64,000 nt of DNA from Flavobacteriaceae bacterium (GTDB lineage Bacteria; Bacteroidota; Bacteroidia; Flavobacteriales; Flavobacteriaceae). The stretch covers positions 1 through 64,000 of the forward strand of contig JAPOSZ010000009.1 of NCBI GenBank assembly GCA_026709415.1, given 5' to 3'. Below the pieces are notes generated by a model, which saw only the letters and a program-made list of their open reading frames with translations, was not told where the DNA came from and ran no database searches. Each line of letters begins with the position of its first letter. Positions within the stretch are counted from its first letter, which is position 1. This document shows, piece after piece, positions 1-8,613 of this stretch. Made by a program: the position numbers and the translations under genes.

Positions 1-12
1 TTAACCATAATG

Positions 13-60
13 AAATCAAACGATGATGGCTTGGCTTCGAAAAGTCATTGAAAACACAGA
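13..60. repeat. Dispersed 48-bp repeat, copy A
   Basis: About 41 of 48 positions match the copy at 61651-61698 and about 37 of 48 match the copy at 13902-13949. The shared core reads GCTTGGCTTCGAAAA. It lies about 80 nt past the stop of the minus-strand MFS gene. The plus-strand reading could encode a short peptide like MMAWLRKVIENTD, so it may be a relic of a coding sequence. Confidence 0.55.
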
Positions 61-117
61 TCAGTATTAGCTCCATGATATAGTGTCGTATTAAAAACCA
101 GACATTCACTAGGTTAA

Positions 118-129
118 ACACGATCGTGT
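118..129. promoter_or_regulatory. 12-bp perfect palindrome after the MFS gene
   Basis: ACACGATCGTGT is a perfect palindrome 12 nt past the stop codon of the sugar transporter. It has no U-tract, so it is not a classic terminator. It could be a protein-binding site or chance. Confidence 0.25.
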
Positions 130-140
130 GACCAATTAAT

Positions 141-1547
141 TTACGCACAATTTCGCCAATGGTTCTCTATTTCTTCTAGTGTTTTTCCTTTGGTCTCAGG
201 CAAAACTTTCATTACAAAAGGAAATGTTAAAGTTGACAAACCAGCGAGCAACCAAAAGGTGCCATTTTCACCAAGAACTTGCGATGTCCATGGAAACATT
301 TGAGCCACCAACCAATTCGAACCAAATAAAGCAAGGGTCCCTAGAGCCATCGCTCGTCCTCTAATTTTGGTTGGGAAAATTTCTGACATGATAATCCAAG
401 GGATCGGACCGAGAGAAAAAGAAAAACTGGCAATAAAAAAGGAAATGGCAATAATGAGTGGGGTTTCCACATTTTGATTCAAATGAAACAAAAACCCAAT
501 GACCAAAAGAGAAATGACAACCCCAAAATTACCGATGAGTAATAATTTTCTTCTACCAACCCGATCGACCTTCCACATGGCTATGGTCGTAAAAACCACC
601 AATACCACTCCAAATATAATTTGTCCATTAAGCGATTCCCCAAAAGTAAGTCCTCCCCGCTCTAAAATCAATGGGCCGTAATGCAGGATGATGTCAATAC
701 CACTTAATTGAGAAATGATCGCCAAAAACAAGGCGATAAACGTGGGCTTTCTCAATTCAGGATGAAACAGTTGAGAAAAAGTCCCTTTTTCTAGTTTTAA
801 TGATTCATTCATCTCTTGAATCTCCTTGACCGCCATGTCATGTCCATTGACACGGGATAAAATAGAAAGGGCTTTATTTTTATAACCAATAGAAAGGGCA
901 TACCTCGGACTCAAAGGGACAAAAAAAAGTAATATCAAAAAAGCTGTGGCTGGAATTAATTCTGAGCCTAACATCAATCGCCAGACATCTCCCATAAACC
1001 ACATAATAAGCATGGATGAATTTTCGTTAGCAACAAATCCTTCAGCTATCGATCTAAAAAAGTCATTGCTGAAATAAGCAATCAGCACTCCAAATGTGAT
1101 TGATAGTTGATACATAGCCACCATTCTACCTCTGATTTTAGCAGGTGAAATTTCAGAAATATAAAGAGGGACAACCATAGCAGCTATACCGACACCCAAT
1201 CCACCCATTAAACGGAAGCTGATAAAGAACCAAAGAGTTTCAGCCATCGCGGAACCCAAAGCTGAAAACGTAAATAATACGGCAGCAATAATTAAAGTTC
1301 TTTTTCGACCTATGTAGTCGGCTATACCAGAACAGGCCGCTCCGATGACACTTCCCAATAAAACAGAACTGACTACCCAGCCTAAAAGGACTGGTTCGTT
1401 TTCCAAATGAAAATAATCTGATAAGGGACTTATTGCTCCAGAAATGACTGCGGTATCAAATCCGAACAAGAATCCCCCAAACGCAGTAATAATACATATG
1501 AGAACAAAGTAAAGCAAGTTCCCCTTTTCTCTTCGCTTCCCAGTCAC
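141..1547 (-). CDS. MFS sugar transporter, sugar porter family
   Basis: A 468-residue integral inner-membrane carrier with about 12 hydrophobic segments. It has sugar-porter signatures: GRKRT in the loop after helix 2, DRVGRRKLL in the matching loop of the second half, and PETKGKTLEEIE near the C-terminus. This family (XylE/GalP-like) imports monosaccharides, usually with protons. The start is GTG. It is the last gene of the minus-strand glycan locus, about 108 nt after the sulfatase, so it probably brings the released monosaccharide, plausibly galactose, into the cytoplasm. Substrate identity is inference. Confidence 0.85.
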   Translation of the reverse strand: MTGKRREKGNLLYFVLICIITAFGGFLFGFDTAVISGAISPLSDYFHLENEPVLLGWVVSSVLLGSVIGAACSGIADYIGRKRTLIIAAVLFTFSALGSAMAETLWFFISFRLMGGLGVGIAAMVVPLYISEISPAKIRGRMVAMYQLSITFGVLIAYFSNDFFRSIAEGFVANENSSMLIMWFMGDVWRLMLGSELIPATAFLILLFFVPLSPRYALSIGYKNKALSILSRVNGHDMAVKEIQEMNESLKLEKGTFSQLFHPELRKPTFIALFLAIISQLSGIDIILHYGPLILERGGLTFGESLNGQIIFGVVLVVFTTIAMWKVDRVGRRKLLLIGNFGVVISLLVIGFLFHLNQNVETPLIIAISFFIASFSFSLGPIPWIIMSEIFPTKIRGRAMALGTLALFGSNWLVAQMFPWTSQVLGENGTFWLLAGLSTLTFPFVMKVLPETKGKTLEEIENHWRNCA

Positions 1548-1655
1548 TTTTTTAAATAATCAATTACTAAATAATGGGTTTTGTATAAACCTTTTTTTGG
1601 TTACCTTGGTTATAGTAACGGTTTGTATAATTGATGGGTAGACATTAAAGCTTCT

Positions 1656-3359
1656 TTAGTTTAGTTTTTTGGGTTTGAACATTTGCATATCATCTGTTGC
1701 AATGGGCAAATAACTAGCATTATGAAGTCTAAAGCCGGCCCAATAACCGAGCCATCGATTATCTGCTTGCATGATCTTCGCCACTTCAGTGATGATGTAT
1801 TTTCTTAATTCTTCTTTATCTGAATCATAAAAGTGATTGATTTGAGTATCGGCATCGATATTGTAGAGCTCTTGTGTTCCCGTCGATAGATTATAACCAT
1901 AAAACCAGTGCGTTTCATCCACTTGAAATTGATAACCAAATCCATAGTTAACCCCCACATGCCAACCCGTTTGAAACACATGATGTAGTTTGGAACGTTG
2001 GTTACCTTTAATAACCGATACTAAACTTTCTCCTTCCATATATTCTGGGGTCTTGATGCCAGCATAGTCTAATATCGTAGGACCAATATCCAAAGTGGAA
2101 ACAGGAGAGTCAACAACCTTTACCTTATTGCTATTGCTAGGCTCTTTGATATAAATTGGGAGTCGAAAGATATCAGGTTGAAAATATACTCCCTTGTCAG
2201 CCATCCCCATTCGACCGTTCATGTCGCCATGATCAGCATAAAAAATAACGACTGATTTTTCCCACAATCCTTTTTCTTTTAAATAATCAAAAAACATTCC
2301 TACGGCCTTGTCAACCACTTCCATTTGTAGCAAATGCCCAATAATATAATCCTTGAGCATCTCTTGATCGTATAAGCCCCAATACTGACGATATAACTCG
2401 TAAATATTATCTTCCCCTTGTAATTGAGAAAAGTTTGAATCAAGGACTCTTTGATAACTGGCAGGCAATTTAACCACTTTTTTGAGCGTTTCATAACGTT
2501 CTTCAAAACCAGCTGGTATAGAATATGGTTGATGTGGATCAAAAAATTCTAATTGCAAAAAAACCGGTTGATCAGCATTCTTGTGCTTAAAATTATCAAG
2601 TCTTTGTTTTGCTAACTCGGCTAAAAAAACAGAATAATGAGCTTCTAATGGAAATGGCTGATTATCTTGTTGTACAATCCAACCCCCTAAAGAATTGCCC
2701 TTGGTTTGACGGTCATACTGCATCCCAAAAATTTCTTTAGAATATTTCTGTGGTTTTACTTTTTTATCGTTTAGATAAGCAACATACAATTCATCGTCTT
2801 CAAGCGGTGGAGCCCATCGATCCCAACCGTGTTGGCTTTCACCAAACGTTTGCACGAATTTTTCAGCCCCTACATGCCACTTCCCAATATGCTTTAATTC
2901 GTAACCCGATTTTTTTAGATATTCTGGAAAGATGATGTCTTGTTCACCGAGGTTACGTTTCATTCCAAGAGGGGCACGGTCCCCATTGGTCAAATAAGAT
3001 TGATGCCTTCCCGTCAAAATCGTGGCCCTTGAAGGGCCACAAAGTGGAGAGGTACTAAATGCTTTATTAAACACGGTTCCTGATTCCGCTAGCTGATCTA
3101 AATGAGGCGTGTGGATATATTTTTGGAGTACTCGAGATGGTAAATAAACATCTGGCGATAACATATCAACCGTAATCACATAAATATCAGGCCGGTTTTT
3201 TAAGTCCCCTTTCTGCTGAAAAGGGCCGATACCTTCTCTAACATTCAAATAATTTAGTTCATACTTTTCTGATTGATTTTGTCCATGAGATTGTACAACA
3301 AAAGACATGAAACCAATCGAAATCATTAATCGATGTGAAAACGATGTTGATAATCTCAT
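1656..3359 (-). CDS. Type I (formylglycine) sulfatase, PUL-associated
   Basis: A 567-residue secreted sulfatase with an N-terminal hydrophobic signal (about residues 10-26). The activation motif is SPLCGPSRATILTGR, with Cys107 as the predicted formylglycine precursor (C-x-P-S-R). Metal-site residues are visible in VITVDMLSPD near residue 65 and in FYADHGDMNG. Its start is 2 nt beyond the stop of the GH27 gene, so the two are probably co-transcribed. It should remove sulfate esters from the glycan handled by this locus. The subfamily and sulfate position cannot be told from the sequence alone. Confidence 0.88.
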   Translation of the reverse strand: MRLSTSFSHRLMISIGFMSFVVQSHGQNQSEKYELNYLNVREGIGPFQQKGDLKNRPDIYVITVDMLSPDVYLPSRVLQKYIHTPHLDQLAESGTVFNKAFSTSPLCGPSRATILTGRHQSYLTNGDRAPLGMKRNLGEQDIIFPEYLKKSGYELKHIGKWHVGAEKFVQTFGESQHGWDRWAPPLEDDELYVAYLNDKKVKPQKYSKEIFGMQYDRQTKGNSLGGWIVQQDNQPFPLEAHYSVFLAELAKQRLDNFKHKNADQPVFLQLEFFDPHQPYSIPAGFEERYETLKKVVKLPASYQRVLDSNFSQLQGEDNIYELYRQYWGLYDQEMLKDYIIGHLLQMEVVDKAVGMFFDYLKEKGLWEKSVVIFYADHGDMNGRMGMADKGVYFQPDIFRLPIYIKEPSNSNKVKVVDSPVSTLDIGPTILDYAGIKTPEYMEGESLVSVIKGNQRSKLHHVFQTGWHVGVNYGFGYQFQVDETHWFYGYNLSTGTQELYNIDADTQINHFYDSDKEELRKYIITEVAKIMQADNRWLGYWAGFRLHNASYLPIATDDMQMFKPKKLN

Positions 3360-3361
3360 AT

Positions 3362-4633
3362 TCAGTGTTCTAATAACAAAAATAAACTAGACTGTGGTTT
3401 AATTGTATAGGAAATTGATTTGTTGGATTGATCAAGAACTTTATTCTCATAGACATCAATAACGTCTACTGTTCTATCTATTCCTAATGTTTCTAAATCT
3501 ATTTTGATGCGTTTTTCATCAACTATAGAACGATTCAATAATAGAACAGCCACATGCCCGCCACGTAATTTTTTTGCCCATACTTCAGATGATTCATCTT
3601 GTAAAATTCTTTTGCCTTGTTGAGTGGAGTCTTGATTGATTCGAATAGCGGTTCGATTTAATATGATTTTTCGTTCCTCCTGGCTTATCTCCAATGGATT
3701 ATTGCCCAACATTAATGGTGAAGACATGATGCACCATAGAGCAAAATGGCTTTTTTGTTCGGCAATGCTCATGCCATGATCTCCGGTAACCAACATATCA
3801 GGATCATTCCAATATCCATTACCAGCATAACGATACCACTTATTATTTTCTTCTGCCACTTCCATGATGGTGTACACTTTCCATGTGGACTCATTTTCAG
3901 AAATACTACCATCAAAAACAGCATCCGTTCCAGACATTCCTCCTACTCGAGCACTGATATCACCAGTAGTTCGTGACATATGGCTTATTTGGGGATTCCA
4001 TGTTCTGAATTTATAACCACTAATACTAAAGATAATACGCTTGTTGGATTTTTCATTGAGCAATCGGTGCCACTTAAAATAGGTTTCTTTTAATAACTCT
4101 TCAGTCCATCCATCTTTCAAAATGCACATATCTAATTTGACAAAATCAATGCCCCAATCAACAAACTGTTGTATATGAATTTCCTCTTTACCAAATCCTC
4201 CCACGGGATCATTGATGCAGTCATGCGATCCAGGGACCGTATGTAGTCCAAACTTCAATCCTTTGGCATGGGCATAATCCACCAATACTTTCATACCATC
4301 GGGGAATTTTTCTGGATGGCTTAGTAACTGGCCCTGTGGACCTAATTTGGTGTCTCTCCATCCGCCATCTATAACGACATATTCATACCCAGCATCTTTC
4401 AGTCCATGATCTGCTATGGAATCAATAATTTGTTTGACTAGTTCTTGATTTATTCGTTGTTTTCCAAAATAGTTCCAACTGTTCCAACCCATCGGAGGAC
4501 TCGATGCCAAAATGGTATCTGGCTTTTTTATACTTTGTATTGAATGATTAAACGTATTTGTTTGACTGGAAAGCCCATTTTGAATCGAAATCCCCAAAAA
4601 TAAAAACCCAAAAATCCACGCTTTGAAGATCAT
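3362..4633 (-). CDS. Alpha-galactosidase, GH27
   Basis: A GH27-type enzyme of about 423 residues. Signatures are PPMGWNSWNYFG near the N-terminus, FVKLDMC with the predicted nucleophile Asp168, RTTGDIS with the predicted acid/base Asp225, and YWNDPDML. The family removes terminal alpha-galactose (some members act on beta-L-arabinopyranose). I chose the ATG at 4633 because it opens directly into a signal peptide (MIFKAWIFGFLFLG) and lies 13 nt past the GH42 stop. An upstream ATG at 4672 would overlap the GH42 gene by 26 nt. A periplasmic location is likely. Confidence 0.87.
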   Translation of the reverse strand: MIFKAWIFGFLFLGISIQNGLSSQTNTFNHSIQSIKKPDTILASSPPMGWNSWNYFGKQRINQELVKQIIDSIADHGLKDAGYEYVVIDGGWRDTKLGPQGQLLSHPEKFPDGMKVLVDYAHAKGLKFGLHTVPGSHDCINDPVGGFGKEEIHIQQFVDWGIDFVKLDMCILKDGWTEELLKETYFKWHRLLNEKSNKRIIFSISGYKFRTWNPQISHMSRTTGDISARVGGMSGTDAVFDGSISENESTWKVYTIMEVAEENNKWYRYAGNGYWNDPDMLVTGDHGMSIAEQKSHFALWCIMSSPLMLGNNPLEISQEERKIILNRTAIRINQDSTQQGKRILQDESSEVWAKKLRGGHVAVLLLNRSIVDEKRIKIDLETLGIDRTVDVIDVYENKVLDQSNKSISYTIKPQSSLFLLLEH

Positions 4634-4646
4634 TTTCAGACTCTTT

Positions 4647-6971
4647 TTACTGTAGCAATATAATTTCGACATCTAAACTCTCAAGAGAAATTTCAATTGT
4701 TTGATCAACTATCTCAAGGGGTTGATCAAAGAGATTCGTTGCTTTAGACCATGTCCCTACTGAGATATTTTCTGTGAGTCGACGAGCTGTTGGGTTTGTG
4801 ATGATGATGGCCTCTTTACCTTCAATTTTTCTTTTTCGAATGAAAAATTCACCATCATGTAAGGAATGAACATTGCATAAAGCCAAGAGTTTTTCGACAA
4901 ATTGATTGGTTGACTCATTTTTGTATGCATTACCATTATGCCCCACATAGGTTCCCAATAGCCATGCTTTTCCCTGGCCATGATCCCGCACCGTACCAGC
5001 CACTCGATTATTATATTTCAAAATCGGGATGCTATTGATGGGAGCATAAGTCTGAATATAGACATTGGCCAAGGTTTGATCTCCTTCTAATACATCGGTT
5101 CCTTGTAAAAATGTGGACTCTAGAAATTCACCCCAAGTCCGATCCCATGGTGACCATCTCTTTTCATTATTGGGTTCCCGAACCATGGTGAAACTAACTT
5201 GTCTAACTCCAAATAACTCTTGAGCTGCTTGAGACATTTCTCCACGGATGCTGTAGGAGTCTTTCGAATATCGAGCAATGCCTGCCTCACTGACTAAATT
5301 CCCTCCTTCTCGAACATAGTTCCCTAATTTTTCTAATGAATTATCACTGATTGATAATGGAAAAGGCATGATAATCATATTGTATTGGCTTAAATCTATT
5401 TCATCCAAATAAGAAGATTCAATGAAGTCTACCGGTATATTTTGCTCCCATAATAAACGATGCCACCCTCTAGTGGAATACTCCAGATTTTGACCACCAT
5501 TCAACATGTTTTTGCATATTTGGTGGTTGTCTTCATTAATAAAAATAGCTACATTCCCACCAACATATGAAGGTTGAGAAAAAATATCTTGATGTTTAAT
5601 CAAGGCGTTTCCTATTCTGGCGACTTCATCTAATCTTTCCGTGGTTTGACCGTCGCTATCCAATAAACTGAATCCGTTGGTTTCATGAATCATGATTTCA
5701 GCTCTGGTAACCCAAAATGAAATGGTGTTCACGCCTGCACCTATCGAAGTGTACAACCAACGTCTCATATCGTCTTTGGAGGGGACCCTCCCTTTATGGA
5801 ATCCCGTTGAAACAGGACCCCCTTGAAACTCAGCACTCCATACGGGATTTCCCTCTGGATTGCTCGATCGTAAAAAATCCAATCGTAAAGCCAGCATGCG
5901 CCATATTTCATGTTTTAAAGCGATGTGCTTGATGGGGGGACTTCCTATGCCATCATCCCAGGCGTCAAATTCACCCCAATTGGATGCTGGATATGAAGAA
6001 GATCCTAAAAAATCATTGGCTCGAGCCCAGCGCCAATCTTTACCAGATCCATAATTCCAACTTCCTAAATGGGTAAACACCGGACGATTGAAAGGATCGT
6101 ATTGCTTGATAATATTCATTCTCTCTTCAAGTGTCCTAGTGATTTTGATGTTGTCCATAAAATAACTAAAGCTCACTTCTTGAGGCATGGTAAATCGCCT
6201 CTTGTAACCTCGATTAGGTTTTATATGCTCCCATTTCTTGTACCGAGTATTCCACTGACCGTTCAATGAATCTAATGATCGATAGGTTTCTTTTAGCCAA
6301 TCTCTATAGGTCGAGAGTGTATAATCACTATAGTCAATGGTTTCTCCAACAATCTGTTCGGACCAATAGCCAATTTCTTGCCAGGTATTCCATACTAAAA
6401 TATTGTCATGTTTGCCTAGGGTTTCCACGAGAGCTTTGATGAATTTCTTCTGGGCTGATTTGACTCCCGGGTGATCAAAGTTGGGGCCTGGTTTGCCATC
6501 GGCTGGAACTGGGGCTTGAGCTTCATGCATGATGGTTAATCCACTTCTGGAAACCATTCTGGCATCCGGATACTTTTCATACAACCAAGCTGGGGCTTGC
6601 TCCATGGTCAATCCAAAATAAACATACATCTCTAACTCTTTTGCGTAGGCAATCAATTCCTCATATTTACTGAAATCATATTGACCCTCAATTTGTTCAT
6701 CAGCTCCCCATGACTGCTGAAGTTTGATGAGATTGAAACCCTTGGATTTTAAAATTTCCATATCACGTTTCATCTCGGCCATAGGAGGCATTGGTTCTCG
6801 GGCCAAATGAGAACCTAAATAAAATTGTTCATTGAGTTTGTCAAGGTTGGATTTTTGTAATTCATTTTGATCAAATGCCGATCCTTTCTTTTCACCTAAG
6901 GAACAAGAAAAATAAAGGAACGTCAACAGCAGAGTGGACGGCATCAATAAAACTCGTCTTAATTGCAACAT
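4647..6971 (-). CDS. GH42-type beta-galactosidase, lipoprotein
   Basis: A protein of about 774 residues. The signal is lipoprotein-like with a lipobox ending at Cys23 (LYFSC). The TIM barrel follows the GH42 plan: the predicted acid/base is Glu199 in WNTWQEIGYW and the predicted nucleophile is Glu381 in VWSAEFQGG. GH42 members usually have Asn before the acid/base Glu, but here it is Gln. The C-terminal half fits the GH42 trimerization and beta-sandwich domains. A TTG codon precedes the ATG at 6971; the ATG was preferred. It probably removes beta-linked galactose at the cell envelope. GH35/GH42-like alternatives are possible. Confidence 0.8.
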   Translation of the reverse strand: MLQLRRVLLMPSTLLLTFLYFSCSLGEKKGSAFDQNELQKSNLDKLNEQFYLGSHLAREPMPPMAEMKRDMEILKSKGFNLIKLQQSWGADEQIEGQYDFSKYEELIAYAKELEMYVYFGLTMEQAPAWLYEKYPDARMVSRSGLTIMHEAQAPVPADGKPGPNFDHPGVKSAQKKFIKALVETLGKHDNILVWNTWQEIGYWSEQIVGETIDYSDYTLSTYRDWLKETYRSLDSLNGQWNTRYKKWEHIKPNRGYKRRFTMPQEVSFSYFMDNIKITRTLEERMNIIKQYDPFNRPVFTHLGSWNYGSGKDWRWARANDFLGSSSYPASNWGEFDAWDDGIGSPPIKHIALKHEIWRMLALRLDFLRSSNPEGNPVWSAEFQGGPVSTGFHKGRVPSKDDMRRWLYTSIGAGVNTISFWVTRAEIMIHETNGFSLLDSDGQTTERLDEVARIGNALIKHQDIFSQPSYVGGNVAIFINEDNHQICKNMLNGGQNLEYSTRGWHRLLWEQNIPVDFIESSYLDEIDLSQYNMIIMPFPLSISDNSLEKLGNYVREGGNLVSEAGIARYSKDSYSIRGEMSQAAQELFGVRQVSFTMVREPNNEKRWSPWDRTWGEFLESTFLQGTDVLEGDQTLANVYIQTYAPINSIPILKYNNRVAGTVRDHGQGKAWLLGTYVGHNGNAYKNESTNQFVEKLLALCNVHSLHDGEFFIRKRKIEGKEAIIITNPTARRLTENISVGTWSKATNLFDQPLEIVDQTIEISLESLDVEIILLQ

Positions 6972-6991
6972 CAACTTTTGATTCAGGGCGA

Positions 6992-7026
6992 CTATTCAAT
7001 AACGCCCAAATGGGGTTATTGAATAG
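6992..7026 (-). promoter_or_regulatory. Strong intercistronic hairpin between susD and GH42
   Basis: CTATTCAATAAC pairs with GTTATTGAATAG as a 12-bp perfect stem, extended by three G-C pairs after a bulged G, with an AAAT loop. No U-run follows on the minus strand, so it is more likely an mRNA-stabilising or partial-attenuation hairpin. It separates the highly needed SusCD messages from the downstream enzyme genes. Confidence 0.6.
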
Positions 7027-7049
7027 TTCATAGGCTATACATTAAAAAT

Positions 7050-8603
7050 TCAATAACCTGGGTTTTGATCGGCCGCCGTTAGGCCTGCGTTTCCATCAAT
7101 TTCAGCCTGTGGGATGGGAAACAACTCATGTTTCCCTGCAACAAATGGAGAAGTTTCATTACCATCATCATCTTCGATCACAATGGCATCGGCGGCATCG
7201 CCCCACCGCACCAAATCTTTGTAGCGTTTCCATTCATGCATGAATTCAATCGATCGTTGATGCTTGATGACATTTCTGATACCATCTTGATCGATACCCG
7301 TCAAAAACAATGGCCACCCACTATGGTCTCCACCCGTTAGCTGTGCCACCGTCTTTAGTTCTGTAATGCCCGTCCATTCAGAAGCATCCGCCAATCCAAA
7401 TTCTTTTCGAACTCTTTCGATCACTAAATCAATTTGGACAATCGCCTCTGGGGTTTGTCCGTTTTCATTAAGAGCTTCAGCATACATTAACAAGACATCT
7501 GAGTAACGCATGTCTCGGAGATTAACATCGGATTTTTGACGTATAACTAACTCAGTATTCACATGTTTTGTTATTCTTGGGCCTTCACCAGGGCCTCTTT
7601 CACTACTAAAAGTTGCCATTCGTCGGGGACCAATGCCCGCCCACTTTGGACCAAAGTATTGGTTCCTTCTAAAATTTAACATGCCACCTGTTTGCCTCCA
7701 ATAAAAATATCGAACAGTCAAAAAATTATGCTCGGCACTAGCCGGCTGATCATCACTCCATAGGGCAGTGCCATCTCCTGAAAATTGAATTTCAAATACA
7801 GACTCGGCATTGTTTTCTGTTTCTTCTGAAAAATTCTCAGCATACTTTTCCATTAGTTTGTATTCACCAGAAGCTATTACTTTTTCGAATTGCTGAATGG
7901 CTGGAGTCCATTTCTTCTGAAACAAAAAAGATTTTCCCAAATAGGCACTGGCTGCCCCTGAAGTGGCTCTTCCAGCATCGGAAGAGCTATATTCTGATTT
8001 TTTTGGTAAATTATTTTCCGCAAATTTAAAATCAGTCTCGGCTTGAGCATAAACTTCTTGCCGCGATGATTTTGGAAAGTTGTACTGGCTGTCCACCGTG
8101 ATTTCGTCCAAAACAATGGGAACCCCCCCCCACATAGTCGCCAATTCATTATAATACCATCCCCTTAAAAATCGAGCCTCACCAAGGATGCGATTTTTTA
8201 AGGCAAAATCTTCCATGTCCCCTACACGGTTGATAACCAAATTAGCTCTAAAGATCCCTCGATACAATGCATCCCACATGCTATTGGATCTGGCCACTTG
8301 AGGGGTGAAGTTAAAAAGATACATCGCATCATTGACAGCATCTTCCAAAGAAATCCATCCACGGTGATCATCCATGCCATCCAAAATAAACCAATAGGCT
8401 TCTTTAAAAAGATCTTGATGTTGTAACACCGCATAAACCGAGTTTAAAGCCTGTAATGCATCTTGCTCACTTTGATAAAATTCACTGCTGATGATTTCAT
8501 TGGGATTATCACGGACTAAAAAGTCTTTTTTGCACGCAGATATGCCACAACAAATGAGTAAAAAACTCATGATACTTAGGCATTGATACCTTTTATTATT
8601 CAT
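7050..8603 (-). CDS. SusD/RagB-family glycan-binding lipoprotein
   Basis: A surface glycan-binding protein of about 517 residues. The ATG at 8603 was chosen because it starts 10 nt after the susC stop and gives a clean lipoprotein signal (LLICCGISAC, lipidated Cys). A longer reading from 8669 would overlap susC and add 22 unlikely residues. The SusD fold is indicated by the N-terminal QALNSVYAVLQ region, the helical repeats with FLRGWYYNELATMWGGVPIV, and the C-terminal LMYAEALNE and LFPIPQAEID. It partners with the SusC just upstream to capture oligosaccharides at the outer membrane. Confidence 0.92.
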   Translation of the reverse strand: MNNKRYQCLSIMSFLLICCGISACKKDFLVRDNPNEIISSEFYQSEQDALQALNSVYAVLQHQDLFKEAYWFILDGMDDHRGWISLEDAVNDAMYLFNFTPQVARSNSMWDALYRGIFRANLVINRVGDMEDFALKNRILGEARFLRGWYYNELATMWGGVPIVLDEITVDSQYNFPKSSRQEVYAQAETDFKFAENNLPKKSEYSSSDAGRATSGAASAYLGKSFLFQKKWTPAIQQFEKVIASGEYKLMEKYAENFSEETENNAESVFEIQFSGDGTALWSDDQPASAEHNFLTVRYFYWRQTGGMLNFRRNQYFGPKWAGIGPRRMATFSSERGPGEGPRITKHVNTELVIRQKSDVNLRDMRYSDVLLMYAEALNENGQTPEAIVQIDLVIERVRKEFGLADASEWTGITELKTVAQLTGGDHSGWPLFLTGIDQDGIRNVIKHQRSIEFMHEWKRYKDLVRWGDAADAIVIEDDDGNETSPFVAGKHELFPIPQAEIDGNAGLTAADQNPGY

Positions 8604-8613
8604 GATATTCAAA

